The notes: generated by a model from the sequence alone, not told the origin. Shown: positions 1 through 8,697, numbered from the stretch's first letter. The stretch: DNA of 64,000 bases from Flammeovirga kamogawensis (GCF_018736065.1 NZ_CP076128.1:4465001-4529000), one strand, 5' to 3'. Numbers and translations: made by a program.

Positions 1-75
1 TGCTTCATTATAATCTATTTGAAACTTCTATTACCAATCAATATACAACCTTTTGATTAGGCAACGAAATATCAT

Positions 76-1284
76 TTATTTTTTCCTTAGTATGATTTCT
101 TTGACGATATGTTCGGCAACTTCAACTTTAGAAAGCAGAGGAAGTTCTTTTGTTTTATCAGCCGAAACAATCACTACTTTATTAGTGTCATGTCCAAAGC
201 CAGCACCTTTTTCTTTTAAGCTATTTAAAACAACAAAGTCAACATTTTTCTTAGTCAGTTTACCTTTAGCATTGGCTAATTCATTGTCAGTTTCTAAAGC
301 AAATCCAACAGTAATTTGATGTTCTTTTTTACGTTCACCCATTGTTTTTGCAATATCGATGGTACGTTTCATTTTAATATCTAAATCACCGTCTTTCTTC
401 TTGATTTTAGAATCTGAATAATTTAAAGGAGTATAGTCTGCAACAGCGGCAGTAAAAATACAAATATCAGCAGTATCAAAAATACTATCTACAGCTTTAT
501 ACATGTCTTCTGCAGAAGCTACAGGAATGATATTAATATTGTTTGATGCACAAACTTGAACAGGTCCTGAAATAATAGTGACTTCTGCACCTTGTTGTGC
601 TAATTCTTCTGCAATAGCATAGCCCATTTTACCAGTAGACCCATTTGTAATAAAACGAACAGGGTCAATTTTTTCTTTGGTAGGACCAGCTGTGATAATT
701 GCTTTTTTACCAGAAAGAGGTAGTTCTTTTTTAGGAGAGAAAAACGAGGTAACAGCGTCTAGTATATGTTCTGGTTCCGCCATTCTACCTTTTCCTACAA
801 GTCCACTTGCTAACTCACCTTCTTCCGCATCAACAATTAAATGCCCGTAAGAAGTAAGTATATTTATATTTCTAGTAGTTGAAGGGTGCACAAACATATC
901 TAAATCCATAGCAGGAGCAATCATTACAGGGCATCTTGCAGAAAGATAGGTAGCCATTAAAAGATTATCGCATAAACCATTGGCCATTTTTGCCATAGTA
1001 TTAGCAGTTGCAGGAGCAATAATCATTAAATCTGCCCATAAGCCAAGTTTTACATGGCTGTTCCATTCTCCCGTTTCTTCGTTAGCATATTGCGTTAAAA
1101 CAGGGTTTTCTGATAATGTTGATAATGTAACAGGAGTAATGAATTGCTTTGCAGCTTCCGTCATAATAACCTGAACTTCTGCTTTTTGCTTTTTAAATAA
1201 TCTGACAAGTAAAGCAATTTTGTATGCTGCAATACCGCCAGTCACTCCAATTAGTATTTTTTTTCCCTTTAGAATTGAGTCCAT
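76..1284 (-). CDS. coaBC: Bifunctional phosphopantothenoylcysteine decarboxylase / phosphopantothenate-cysteine ligase
   Basis: This cytoplasmic enzyme performs two consecutive steps of coenzyme A synthesis: ligation of cysteine to 4'-phosphopantothenate, then decarboxylation to 4'-phosphopantetheine. At 402 residues it has the usual length of the fused enzyme. The N-terminal flavoprotein half begins with GVTGGIAAYK (about residues 13-22) and carries PATANTMAKMANG and the substrate-binding stretch APAMDLDMF. The C-terminal ligase half starts near residue 190 and has the nucleotide-binding signature AGPTKEKIDPVRFITNGSTGKMG. It lies downstream of rpoZ on the same strand, the common bacterial order, but a strong hairpin separates the two genes, so it may depend on readthrough or a promoter inside the short gap. 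The ATG at 1284 gives the full flavoprotein N-terminus. Confidence 0.97.
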   Translation of the reverse strand: MDSILKGKKILIGVTGGIAAYKIALLVRLFKKQKAEVQVIMTEAAKQFITPVTLSTLSENPVLTQYANEETGEWNSHVKLGLWADLMIIAPATANTMAKMANGLCDNLLMATYLSARCPVMIAPAMDLDMFVHPSTTRNINILTSYGHLIVDAEEGELASGLVGKGRMAEPEHILDAVTSFFSPKKELPLSGKKAIITAGPTKEKIDPVRFITNGSTGKMGYAIAEELAQQGAEVTIISGPVQVCASNNINIIPVASAEDMYKAVDSIFDTADICIFTAAVADYTPLNYSDSKIKKKDGDLDIKMKRTIDIAKTMGERKKEHQITVGFALETDNELANAKGKLTKKNVDFVVLNSLKEKGAGFGHDTNKVVIVSADKTKELPLLSKVEVAEHIVKEIILRKK

Positions 1285-1316
1285 TTGTTTGTACTTCGTT
1301 ATTTCGAAGAGTAAAT

Positions 1317-1364
1317 GTAAAAAAAAAGAACTTCCCGATCTACATTGTAGTCATGGAAGTTCTT
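1317..1364 (-). terminator. Rho-independent terminator between rpoZ and coaBC
   Basis: Ten-base perfect arms AAGAACTTCC (1326-1335) and GGAAGTTCTT (1355-1364) are followed, on the minus strand, by nine consecutive U residues (complement of 1319-1327). It lies 26 bases after the rpoZ stop codon and ends about 33 bases before the coaBC start, so it should terminate or attenuate rpoZ transcription before coaBC. Confidence 0.8.
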
Positions 1365-1390
1365 AAATCAAAATAGAATGTAAATTTCTC

Positions 1391-1696
1391 TTAGAAATTG
1401 TCATCTACCTTTGTAAAAAAGATCTTATCCTCGATCAACTCCTCTATTGCTAAAGATGTTGCTTTAGGCATACGCTCGTAAAAACGAGAAATCTCGATTT
1501 GCTCGCGGTTTTCTTGAACTTCTTCAAGATTATCCACTGTAGTAGCAAATTCAGACAATTTAGCATTCAACTCATCTTTTAAACGAGAAGAAATCTGTCT
1601 AGAACGTTTTCCAGCAATAACGATTGACTCATAGATGTTATGTGTATCTTTTGTCAAATCTGTTAAATCGCGAGTTACTATTGATGCTTTAGGCAT
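1391..1696 (-). CDS. rpoZ: RNA polymerase omega-like subunit (RpoZ/Rpb6 family)
   Basis: This is the small Bacteroidota-type omega subunit, thought to help assemble and stabilise RNA polymerase. It has 101 residues. The central segment NIYESIVIAGKRSRQISSRL (about residues 20-39) matches the conserved Rpb6/omega core, in which the protein binds the beta' C-terminus. The C-terminus is charged and helical. The assignment is supported by its place directly upstream of coaBC, a linkage seen in many bacteria. Divergence from proteobacterial omega is normal in this phylum. Confidence 0.85.
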   Translation of the reverse strand: MPKASIVTRDLTDLTKDTHNIYESIVIAGKRSRQISSRLKDELNAKLSEFATTVDNLEEVQENREQIEISRFYERMPKATSLAIEELIEDKIFFTKVDDNF

Positions 1697-2025
1697 TGAT
1701 ATATATAATTAATAATCGAATACTTCTTACAAGTTTGCTAATTTATTGCATTTTTTTTTTAATGCCAAAAAAATAGAACATAAAGTCGTAATCCTCGGTA
1801 AGTTATCTAAGGTTAGCTAAATAAACGTGATTGGTAGAGGAGTTACTAGCTCATTATTAACACTTATGATAAGTAATTAAAACTATTTTAAACATTGATG
1901 AAACCAAAGTATGTTATTAAGTGCAGACACTTTTTTTAGAAAATTGAATCTAAAATTTGGATTTAATGCATTATTGAATTACTATTGTAGTGTAATAGTT
2001 AAATAGTACACTAAAATAATAAGAT
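1697..2025. other. 329-base divergent intergenic region between rpoZ and the ABC operon
   Basis: This must hold the divergent promoters of rpoZ (minus) and the ABC transporter operon (plus). I see an oligo-T run near 1746-1760 and the operator-like inverted repeat at 1988-2013, listed separately. No open reading frame or RNA gene is evident. Confidence 0.6.
1988..2013 (+). promoter_or_regulatory. YtrA-type GntR operator candidate in front of the ABC operon
   Basis: A perfect 7-base inverted repeat, TAGTGTA (1988-1994) and TACACTA (2007-2013), is separated by 12 bases and ends 12 bases before the ATG at 2026. The YtrA subfamily of GntR repressors is known, from memory, to bind AGTGTA/TACACT arms with a similar spacer. 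The last gene of this operon encodes such a regulator, so the site fits autoregulation. Confidence 0.65.
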
Positions 2026-2859
2026 ATGATAATTATTAATAACCTTACTTTTGGATATTCGAGAAGGAAAATACTTTACAATGATTTAGAGCTTGAATTA
2101 AAAGAAGGAAATATATATGGTTTATTAGGTGAAAATGGAGCTGGTAAATCAACTTTACTGATGTTGATAGCAGGCTTAAAAACACCTTTTACAGGAACAG
2201 TAAATATTGGTGGTCATTTTGCTAGTGATGCATCTCCTGAGTTTTTAAGAGAAATTTTCTTTATTCCTGAAGAAATGACTTTCCCGAATGTTACCATAGA
2301 AAAATATTTATCTGTTTTAGCACCGTTTTATCCTAAGTTTGACCGAACAGCATTTTTCGAAATGATCACGGAGTTTGGTTTAGAACCATCGATGAACCTG
2401 CATAATATGTCATACGGACAAAAGAAGAAAGCATTAATTTCTTATGGTTTAGCTAGTAATACAAAATTGTTATTAATGGATGAACCGACTAATGGTTTAG
2501 ATATTCCATCTAAAAGTCAGTTTAGAAAATTAGTAGCCAAATATATGACAGATGATAGAATATTTTTAATTTCTACGCATCAAGTACGTGATTTAGAAAG
2601 CTTAATTGATCCTATAGTTATAGTTGATAGTGGTAAAGTAGTCTTTAATGAAACATTAGACTATATCACAGAAAAGTTAGTGTTTACAGTAGCAGAAAAG
2701 GTAGATCAATCTGATGTTATTTATACGGAAAGGGGAGTGGCAGAAGATAAAGTTGTAGCACTTAATACTAACGAAGATTTTAGTAGAGTAAATCTAGAAC
2801 TTCTTTTTAATGCTGTATTGACACAGAAAGAAGGAATAAAATCAGCCTTATCTAAATAA
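2026..2859 (+). CDS. ABC transporter ATP-binding protein
   Basis: This ATPase subunit should power the membrane protein encoded immediately downstream. The 277-residue protein has a Walker A GENGAGKST (about residues 35-43), the signature region MSYGQKKKALISYGLA (about residues 128-143), Walker B LLLMDEPTNGLDIP (about 149-162) and the switch histidine in ISTHQ (about 182-186). The LSGGQ loop is degenerate (MSYGQ), as is common in the YtrB-like drug, peptide or lantibiotic exporter class. The start lies just after the inverted-repeat operator. The substrate cannot be told from the sequence. With the GntR regulator, the layout resembles YtrA-type operons that respond to cell envelope stress. 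Confidence 0.92.
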   Translation: MIIINNLTFGYSRRKILYNDLELELKEGNIYGLLGENGAGKSTLLMLIAGLKTPFTGTVNIGGHFASDASPEFLREIFFIPEEMTFPNVTIEKYLSVLAPFYPKFDRTAFFEMITEFGLEPSMNLHNMSYGQKKKALISYGLASNTKLLLMDEPTNGLDIPSKSQFRKLVAKYMTDDRIFLISTHQVRDLESLIDPIVIVDSGKVVFNETLDYITEKLVFTVAEKVDQSDVIYTERGVAEDKVVALNTNEDFSRVNLELLFNAVLTQKEGIKSALSK

Positions 2860-2883
2860 TTAACTATCAAACTAAAAATCAAA

Positions 2884-3648
2884 ATGGAATCAAAATTTAA
2901 TATAAGAAGAATCAGTTTATTGTTTAAATATGAACTTGCTTTACTTCAGCATCCTATAACTGTAGGAATTATTGGTATCGTAGTTTTTATTCTTGCAATT
3001 AGTGCATTAGCTAGTAGTATAGAACCATGGGGTATTGTAAATAAAAATACATTAGGCTCAATTTATGGATTAATGTTAATGCTTGGTGGAGCAGTAATTA
3101 GTAGTTATTCATTCCATAGAGTATCAACAAAAGGTGGAGCATTAAATTACTTATCGTTGCCTGCATCTAGAGAAGAAAAATTCTTAGTTACATTTTTAAG
3201 TACAGCAATAATATATCCGTTAGGTCTAACTGTTGTTTTTATTTTGACAGAGTTTTTAGCTTCTGGAATCTGGATGATTATTGGAGGTAACTTTAATATG
3301 TACACATTGTCTGATATGGTAGGACAGGAAGGTCTTGCAGAATTTGTTAGTAGTTATTTATTTATGCACGCATTCTACTTTTTAGGTGCAGCATTATTTA
3401 AAAAATATGCATTCTTAAAAACAACAGTTTCCTTCTTCGCTGTATCTTTTGTGCTATGGATTTTAGGTGTCATATTATTTTTCGTATTCTTTTCAAACGG
3501 TGAGTTTGATAACACATCATTCAACTACCAGTTCGATTCAACTTCTTTGGAGGGAACAATAAAATATATTGTTAGAACAGGTACTGTGGCGGTAACAATA
3601 GCAATGTGGGGAATAGCATTTTTGAAATTCAAACGAAAAGAAGTTTAA
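2884..3648 (+). CDS. ABC transporter permease (ABC-2-like, six predicted helices)
   Basis: The 254-residue protein is very hydrophobic, with about six membrane segments (roughly residues 24-45, 58-78, 104-126, 150-170, 178-202 and 232-248). It starts 24 bases after the ATPase gene, and the GntR gene begins one base after its stop codon, so all three are probably cotranscribed. No substrate-specific motif is recognisable. Its role as partner of the ATPase is inferred from topology and gene order. Confidence 0.8.
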   Translation: MESKFNIRRISLLFKYELALLQHPITVGIIGIVVFILAISALASSIEPWGIVNKNTLGSIYGLMLMLGGAVISSYSFHRVSTKGGALNYLSLPASREEKFLVTFLSTAIIYPLGLTVVFILTEFLASGIWMIIGGNFNMYTLSDMVGQEGLAEFVSSYLFMHAFYFLGAALFKKYAFLKTTVSFFAVSFVLWILGVILFFVFFSNGEFDNTSFNYQFDSTSLEGTIKYIVRTGTVAVTIAMWGIAFLKFKRKEV

Positions 3649-3649
3649 T

Positions 3650-4012
3650 ATGGAGTTTACTAATAATAAAGCCATTTACCTCCAGATTATGGATCTTTTA
3701 TGTGAAAAAGTCTTGAAGGGTACATGGGAAGGTGGAGATAAGATTCCGTCTGTAAGACAGCTTGCAGTAGAATTAGAAGTAAACCCAAATACGGTTGCTA
3801 GATCTTATTCTTCGCTACAAGATGATGGCGTAATTTATAACAAGAGAGGAATAGGTTATTTTATTTCAGAAGATGCCACTCACTTAGTAAAAAAGGTGAG
3901 TAAGCAAGAATTTATGAAACAAGATGCACCAAACTTTTTTAAAAAAATAAACCTCCTAGGTATATCCTGGGAGGAATTAACACAGATCTATCAAGATCAA
4001 TTTAATAAATAA
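3650..4012 (+). CDS. GntR-family transcriptional regulator, YtrA subfamily
   Basis: This short 120-residue regulator consists of a winged helix-turn-helix (about residues 9-76, including IPSVRQLAVELEVNPNTVAR) and a small helical tail instead of a large effector domain. That architecture defines the YtrA subfamily, whose members usually repress the ABC transporter operon in which they are encoded. Here it is the third gene of the operon, starting one base after the permease stop codon, rather than the first as in Bacillus. The inverted repeat at 1988-2013 is the likely target. The inducer is unknown. Confidence 0.9.
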   Translation: MEFTNNKAIYLQIMDLLCEKVLKGTWEGGDKIPSVRQLAVELEVNPNTVARSYSSLQDDGVIYNKRGIGYFISEDATHLVKKVSKQEFMKQDAPNFFKKINLLGISWEELTQIYQDQFNK

Positions 4013-4054
4013 CAGGTTTTCTATTAGTGTCAAATACATCAAATTAATTAGTAT

Positions 4055-4102
4055 AAAGTTACCTAACTAACTAGTGTCAAAATAAGGTTAGGTTACTTTT
4101 TT
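4055..4102 (+). terminator. Terminator of the ABC/GntR operon
   Basis: Arms AAAGTTACCTAAC (4055-4067) and GTTAGGTTACTTT (4087-4099) pair at 12 of 13 positions, and a run of six T residues ends the element. It lies about 40 bases after the GntR stop codon. Confidence 0.75.
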
Positions 4103-4144
4103 AAAACAAGAGAGGTGCTATTTTTTATATCACTTCTTTAAATT

Positions 4145-4184
4145 AAAAACTCCCATTAAGAAATTAATCTTGATGGGAGTTTTT
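4145..4184. terminator. Bidirectional terminator between convergent genes
   Basis: Arms AAAAACTCCCATTAAG (4145-4160) and CTTGATGGGAGTTTTT (4169-4184) pair over 16 positions with one G-U. There are T tracts on both strands. It serves the plus-strand ABC operon as a backup and the minus-strand lipoprotein gene ending at 4230. Confidence 0.85.
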
Positions 4185-4229
4185 GTAATAAAGAAACTTA
4201 AATTTTCTTCAAGGCTCTTTATTTATTTT

Positions 4230-5360
4230 TTAGATGTGGTCTAAAACTGCAATCCATTTATCTGCTGCAGGTAATTGCTTTTCATCTAATAATTTATTTG
4301 ATTTTGTAGAATGGTAAAAGAAACCAATATTCTTAGTATATAATTTATCACCTTTTCTAGAGAAGAAAGTAGAAGAATCAAGTAATCCGTTTCCTGTGTA
4401 TGTTAATTCTTTGTAGCCAATTAAAGAAACATCTTTTACAGTTAATCCTTTAAATAATTCTACTTTTACTACCTTTTTATTAGCATAGTGTTTTTTATGT
4501 GAATTCTTAGCATTGTATACTTCTTCAGTTTTAAGTAAACCATTTTCAAGAACTTTTTTCCAAGAATCTCTAGAATTTAAACCATCTTTGAAAGAGATTG
4601 AGACTTTATTTCCGCTTTTAGTATATGAATAAGTTTCATCTAAGAATGTTCTACTAGGATCGAATTGTGTTAAATGGTATTCAGTAAGTTCTCCGTTTGA
4701 ATTATATTTAAATTCTCTTGATTCACTATCACCAAGTCCGATCATTTTAGCATAAACTACTTTTTCGCCAGAAAATTTTACTTCAACACTAATCTTGCCT
4801 TTACTTGTTTCTTTAATAGAATAATCTTCACCAGAGTATGTATATTTATAAACTTCGGTTCCTTCAACAATTTCTTCTACTTTTCCATCTTGATTATACT
4901 TTAAAGTATATTCTTTATCAGTATATCCGTCCTTAGAAGTCACTTTACTAATATATCCATCAGAATTAAATGAGTAAGTATAAACTGTAACTCCTCCATA
5001 TTCATTTTTAGCTGTAGAAGAAACGATTGCACCGTCTTTTGTACTATGAACATAATCTAAAACTAGATTTGTATTGCCATATAATAAGTTCGAAGATTTT
5101 GAAGATGTTGGGTTACCTTCTTTTCCTGAATGCTTGAATGAAATTAAATGAGCATCTCTTAAAGATCCAAAATTGATCACTTGTTCAAAAGAACTAACAA
5201 AATGATTTCTATCGTACATTCCTCCATTTTTTAATGGAACAATAACGTTCTTTGTTTTAGTGATATCGTTTTTATCTTCAGGTACTAATTCAGTATCTTT
5301 TTTACAAGAAAACGCTAATAATATAAAAGAGAATAGGATTAATAAATTTAACTTTTTCAT
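4230..5360 (-). CDS. Lipoprotein with YD-like repeats (paralog of the next gene)
   Basis: The 376-residue protein starts with a lipoprotein signal (ILLAFSC, acylated Cys about residue 19) and is otherwise made of beta-rich segments. These recur as Y-x-Y/G-x-V/K-E patterns such as YTYSFNSDGYISKV, YTLKYNQDGKVEEI and FKYNSNGELTEY. They resemble the YD/RHS-type or beta-sheet repeats found in many Bacteroidota surface lipoproteins. No catalytic motif is visible. It is related in signal, repeat style and C-terminus (both end with a Trp-Val/Ile-Ala/Val-x-Leu segment) to the protein encoded at 5555-6712, which implies gene duplication. Function is unknown; an outer-membrane-anchored structural or binding role is a guess. 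Confidence 0.75.
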   Translation of the reverse strand: MKKLNLLILFSFILLAFSCKKDTELVPEDKNDITKTKNVIVPLKNGGMYDRNHFVSSFEQVINFGSLRDAHLISFKHSGKEGNPTSSKSSNLLYGNTNLVLDYVHSTKDGAIVSSTAKNEYGGVTVYTYSFNSDGYISKVTSKDGYTDKEYTLKYNQDGKVEEIVEGTEVYKYTYSGEDYSIKETSKGKISVEVKFSGEKVVYAKMIGLGDSESREFKYNSNGELTEYHLTQFDPSRTFLDETYSYTKSGNKVSISFKDGLNSRDSWKKVLENGLLKTEEVYNAKNSHKKHYANKKVVKVELFKGLTVKDVSLIGYKELTYTGNGLLDSSTFFSRKGDKLYTKNIGFFYHSTKSNKLLDEKQLPAADKWIAVLDHI

Positions 5361-5493
5361 AGTTTTTTTTTGAGTCTTTATTTGATTTACACACTAAAGA
5401 AAACTGGGAGTATAGAGTGAACGTTTTTGTTAAATTTGATTAACATAAAATAAATAATTAATCTGTATTTTGTTGATTTATAGTTGATTTTGT

Positions 5494-5530
5494 AAAATAA
5501 AAAGCCCCTGATTAAATAATAATCAGAGGC
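5494..5530 (-). terminator. Terminator of the upstream lipoprotein gene
   Basis: Arms GCCCCTGATTA (5504-5514) and TAATCAGAGGC (5520-5530) pair at 10 of 11 positions. On the minus strand a U-rich tract follows (complement of 5494-5503). It lies just downstream of the gene ending at 5555, so the two paralogous lipoprotein genes are probably separate transcripts. Confidence 0.75.
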
Positions 5531-5554
5531 AGAATTATTTATTATATGGCTACC

Positions 5555-6712
5555 TTAAAGGTTTGAAAATTCTTTTTCGAGAGTAACTACCCATGCTGAT
5601 GTTTTTGATACTTCACTTTCAGATAATGATTTACTTTTATCTGCGGTGTAGAATGTATAATTGTCTTTTTGGAAAAGTTTTTTATCGTTTACATCATAAA
5701 AACTTTTCAATTCAGCAAAGTTATATTGGCCTCTTGTATCTACTGTAGTATATCCTAATAAATTAGATTTCACAATCTTCTTTCCTTTAAATATTTCAAT
5801 TTTCTGACTCAAATCATTTTTGTATGTAACTAGATATGAATATCCACTTTGATTATAATCAAATACTTTTTTAGAAATCCTTTTAAGCGTTGTCTTATTA
5901 ATTTCTGTTTGGTATTCTAAGACATCTTTAGTGTAATTAGATTTTATGAAAGTAGAATTAGTATACGTATACGTTTCTTTCATATCGTGATAAACTCTAA
6001 AAGGAGAAATACCGTTTCCTTTATTTTTATAACTACTTATTCTTCCCTCATTATCATATTCAATCTCATATACTGTATGTGTATTATTTAATACATCATC
6101 AACATGAGTAACTTTATTGTCTTTTACTGTAATTTTAGTCACATGTTTTCCTTGAATAACTTCAAAGTTATCTCCGTTATAGGTAAGAGTATATTTTGAA
6201 GTAGTTCCATTTTTATGATCTACAACTTCCACGGTAAGTAATTTTCCTTCTGCAGAATAAGTATATGAGAAATCTTTTGCACCACCAGCAGCTTTTTTCT
6301 CTTTCATTGTGGCAATGTAACCTTCTTTATTGTATGTATATTCAAAGGTTGTTCCTTCTGTATTTTTAGAAGAAGTAATTTGATCACCAGTATATTTATG
6401 TGTTAAAGTTGTTGTTATATCTCCATAGTTAAGAAAAAGTAAATTAGTGTTTAAAGTACTTATAACTTTGCCTTGTTGAATAGTGTGTTTATGCTGGATT
6501 TTAAATTTATTTCTAAACTCCGACCCATACATAATTTGATTATAAGAAGTAATAAATTTATTTTCTTCTTCTATTTTTTTAGTTTGAACTACTTGTTCTT
6601 TTTTCTTAGTTACAGTATCTGGTGCTTTGGGAGTAATTTCATCTTTGTTTTTTGAACAAGAGAATGCTACTGAGAGAGATAATAGTCCAATAAATATCGT
6701 TGATTTTTTCAT
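5555..6712 (-). CDS. Lipoprotein with YD-like repeats (paralog)
   Basis: The 385-residue protein begins with a lipoprotein signal (SVAFSC, acylated Cys about residue 19), then a charged Lys/Glu-rich linker to about residue 55. The rest is a series of beta-strand repeats (FEYTYNKEGYIATM, FSYTYSAEGKLLTV, YEIEYDNEGRISSY) like those of its downstream neighbour. The pair appears to be a local duplication, with separate terminators. No enzyme motif is recognisable. A cell-surface or periplasmic-face lipoprotein is the most that can be said. Confidence 0.75.
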   Translation of the reverse strand: MKKSTIFIGLLSLSVAFSCSKNKDEITPKAPDTVTKKKEQVVQTKKIEEENKFITSYNQIMYGSEFRNKFKIQHKHTIQQGKVISTLNTNLLFLNYGDITTTLTHKYTGDQITSSKNTEGTTFEYTYNKEGYIATMKEKKAAGGAKDFSYTYSAEGKLLTVEVVDHKNGTTSKYTLTYNGDNFEVIQGKHVTKITVKDNKVTHVDDVLNNTHTVYEIEYDNEGRISSYKNKGNGISPFRVYHDMKETYTYTNSTFIKSNYTKDVLEYQTEINKTTLKRISKKVFDYNQSGYSYLVTYKNDLSQKIEIFKGKKIVKSNLLGYTTVDTRGQYNFAELKSFYDVNDKKLFQKDNYTFYTADKSKSLSESEVSKTSAWVVTLEKEFSNL

Positions 6713-6799
6713 TTCAGTTACCTTTTTAGGTTCTGGATTTATTTGTTAGTAAGAAAGTTGATAGCACAATATTGCTAGATTTGTTAAGTATTAGTAACA

Positions 6800-6835
6800 T
6801 AAAAAAACCTATCTAGTAACTCAACTAGATAGGTT
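6800..6835 (-). terminator. Terminator of the sulfatase gene
   Basis: Perfect 12-base arms AACCTATCTAGT (6806-6817) and ACTAGATAGGTT (6824-6835) are followed on the minus strand by a run of seven U residues. It lies 31 bases past the sulfatase stop codon. Confidence 0.85.
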
Positions 6836-6866
6836 CTTTAATAGTAAAAAGTAGTAGAATGATCTT

Positions 6867-8426
6867 TTAGTTCTGCGATGCTTTAGTATCTTCTGTTTGT
6901 TTCATTATCATTTCAATAATTTGATCTACAGAGAACGAAGCAGCTTTTTGTTTTGGAGGGTATTCCATTAATGTACCCATAAATTTACCAACAACATCTT
7001 GTGCCATGTATAAATAAGGAACATGATCAAAATACCAATCCCAATAAGTGTTTGAGTCAATATCTGCTCTTTCGTATGGATCACGACGTAAGTTGAAAAT
7101 CTTAGGCAATCTTAATGGAACGAAAGGCTCAGACCATACAGCCATTTGATGTGCTCTTTGTTCCATAAACACTACTTTCCAATCGTCCATACGAACAGCC
7201 GTTAACTGTGCATCATCATTAAAATATAAGAACTCATGACGTGGAGATGCTTCTCTACCTTCTATGTGATCTACAAGATCATAACCGTCTAAGTGAGCTT
7301 TAAATTCTTTGTTGTTTGCTTTAACTCCACCTTTTAATAAATCTTGTTTCACGTGGTCGTTACCAGCATAGTGCAAAATTGTAGGTAACCAATCTAAATG
7401 AGAAACCATATCGTTAGAAACTTGACCTGCAGGAATATGACTAGGGAATTTAACCATACATGGTACGCGGTAAGCACCTTCCCAGTTTGTGTTTTTCTCT
7501 CCTCTAAAAGGTGTAACTGCAGCATCTGGCCAAGAGTTATAGTGAGGGCCATTATCTGTAGAATACATTACAAATGTATTTTCTTCGATACCCAATTTTT
7601 CTATAAAGTCTAACATATCACCAATTACTTGGTCATGAGAAACCATTGCATCAGCATAAATTCCTTGTCCGTTTGATAACCCTTTTTCTTCTTCTGTAAT
7701 ATGCGTTCTAAAGTGCATACGCGTAGTATTAAACCAAACAAAGAAAGGAACTTCGCTATCAACTTGAGTAGTAATAAATTTCTTAGCAGCTGACATTACT
7801 TCGTTGTCAATTGTTTCCATTCTCTTTTTTGTCAAAGGGCCTGTATCAGATACACGACCATCTGCATAAGAGTGAATTACTCCTCTAGGACCAAATTTTT
7901 TCTTAAATTCTGGATCTTTTGGATAATCATCTTGCTCAGGCTCTTCTTCAGCATTTAAGTGGTAAAGGTTACCAAAAAACTCATCAAAACCATGGTTTGT
8001 AGGTAGGTCAACATCTCTGTCTCCAAAGTGGTTCTTACCAAATTGACCGGTAGCATAGCCTTGCATTTTCATTAATTCTGCAATAGTAGGAGTGTCATCC
8101 GTTAAACCTTTTTCAGCTCCAGGAAGACCTACCTTAGTCATTCCTGTTCGGATACCTGCTTGCCCCGTAACAAAAGAAGAACGACCAGCAGTACAAGATT
8201 GCTCTGCATAATAATCAGTAAATTTAATTCCTTCATTAGCAATGCGGTCAATGTTTGGTGTTTTGTATCCCATCATACCTTGGTTCCAAGTAGAAAGGTT
8301 ATACATACCAATATCATCACCCCACATAATTAAGAAGTTCGGCTTTTTAGGAGCCTTTTTTGCAAATGTGTTTGTACAACTAAAACCGAAAATTAATGCG
8401 GTTACTGTTAGTAAAATATGTTTCAT
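6867..8426 (-). CDS. Exported sulfatase (arylsulfatase-type, formylglycine-dependent)
   Basis: This enzyme should hydrolyse sulfate esters, presumably on marine polysaccharides or small aryl/alkyl sulfates, in the periplasm or outside. The N-terminus MKHILLTVTALIFGFSCTNTFA is a signal peptide, and a Cys suggests possible lipidation. The catalytic signature CTAGRSSFVTG (Cys about residue 78) holds the Cys that is converted to formylglycine. Metal ligands are visible in MWGDDIGMYN and in STDNGPH. Length is 519 residues from the chosen ATG. A start 14 codons upstream (8468) would precede the signal peptide with a non-signal stretch and leave little room for the TACATTTG promoter element at 8494-8501. 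It is a single-gene unit with no polysaccharide lyase or anaerobic sulfatase-maturating enzyme beside it. Confidence 0.93.
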   Translation of the reverse strand: MKHILLTVTALIFGFSCTNTFAKKAPKKPNFLIMWGDDIGMYNLSTWNQGMMGYKTPNIDRIANEGIKFTDYYAEQSCTAGRSSFVTGQAGIRTGMTKVGLPGAEKGLTDDTPTIAELMKMQGYATGQFGKNHFGDRDVDLPTNHGFDEFFGNLYHLNAEEEPEQDDYPKDPEFKKKFGPRGVIHSYADGRVSDTGPLTKKRMETIDNEVMSAAKKFITTQVDSEVPFFVWFNTTRMHFRTHITEEEKGLSNGQGIYADAMVSHDQVIGDMLDFIEKLGIEENTFVMYSTDNGPHYNSWPDAAVTPFRGEKNTNWEGAYRVPCMVKFPSHIPAGQVSNDMVSHLDWLPTILHYAGNDHVKQDLLKGGVKANNKEFKAHLDGYDLVDHIEGREASPRHEFLYFNDDAQLTAVRMDDWKVVFMEQRAHQMAVWSEPFVPLRLPKIFNLRRDPYERADIDSNTYWDWYFDHVPYLYMAQDVVGKFMGTLMEYPPKQKAASFSVDQIIEMIMKQTEDTKASQN

Positions 8427-8493
8427 ATCAATCTTTATAGTTAATTGTAATGGCACATTTAGTATCAATAGTAAGTGCCTAAATATTACAATT

Positions 8494-8501
8494 CAAATGT
8501 A
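8494..8501 (-). promoter_or_regulatory. Candidate Bacteroidota -7 element of the sulfatase gene
   Basis: On the minus strand the sequence reads TACATTTG, a perfect match to the phylum consensus TAnnTTTG, about 68 bases upstream of the chosen ATG. A good -33 TTTG at the expected distance is not evident, so confidence is moderate. Confidence 0.4.
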
Positions 8502-8666
8502 CGTTGTTTGACATTAAACTAGTTTTTTTATTTAGTAACTTTATGGATAATGAGTGTAAAATAGTGTTGTTTATAACTTTTTTTTGCAAAAAAATACCAT
8601 GATAAATTATCTCAGGTTAATATTTAGCGTTTACTTATTAGTAAAGTGTATTGTTAGATTAATAAC

Positions 8667-8697
8667 AAAAGAGGTTCCACTAATAAGTGAAACCTCT
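8667..8697 (-). terminator. Terminator of the sorting-domain protein gene
   Basis: Arms AGAGGTTCCACT (8670-8681) and AGTGAAACCTCT (8686-8697) pair at 11 of 12 positions, followed on the minus strand by a short U run. Confidence 0.7.

Noticed and set aside
8427-8468. Upstream start for the first sulfatase (14 extra codons)
   Set aside because: The added residues precede a good signal peptide and leave only about 26 bases between the start and the likely -7 element.
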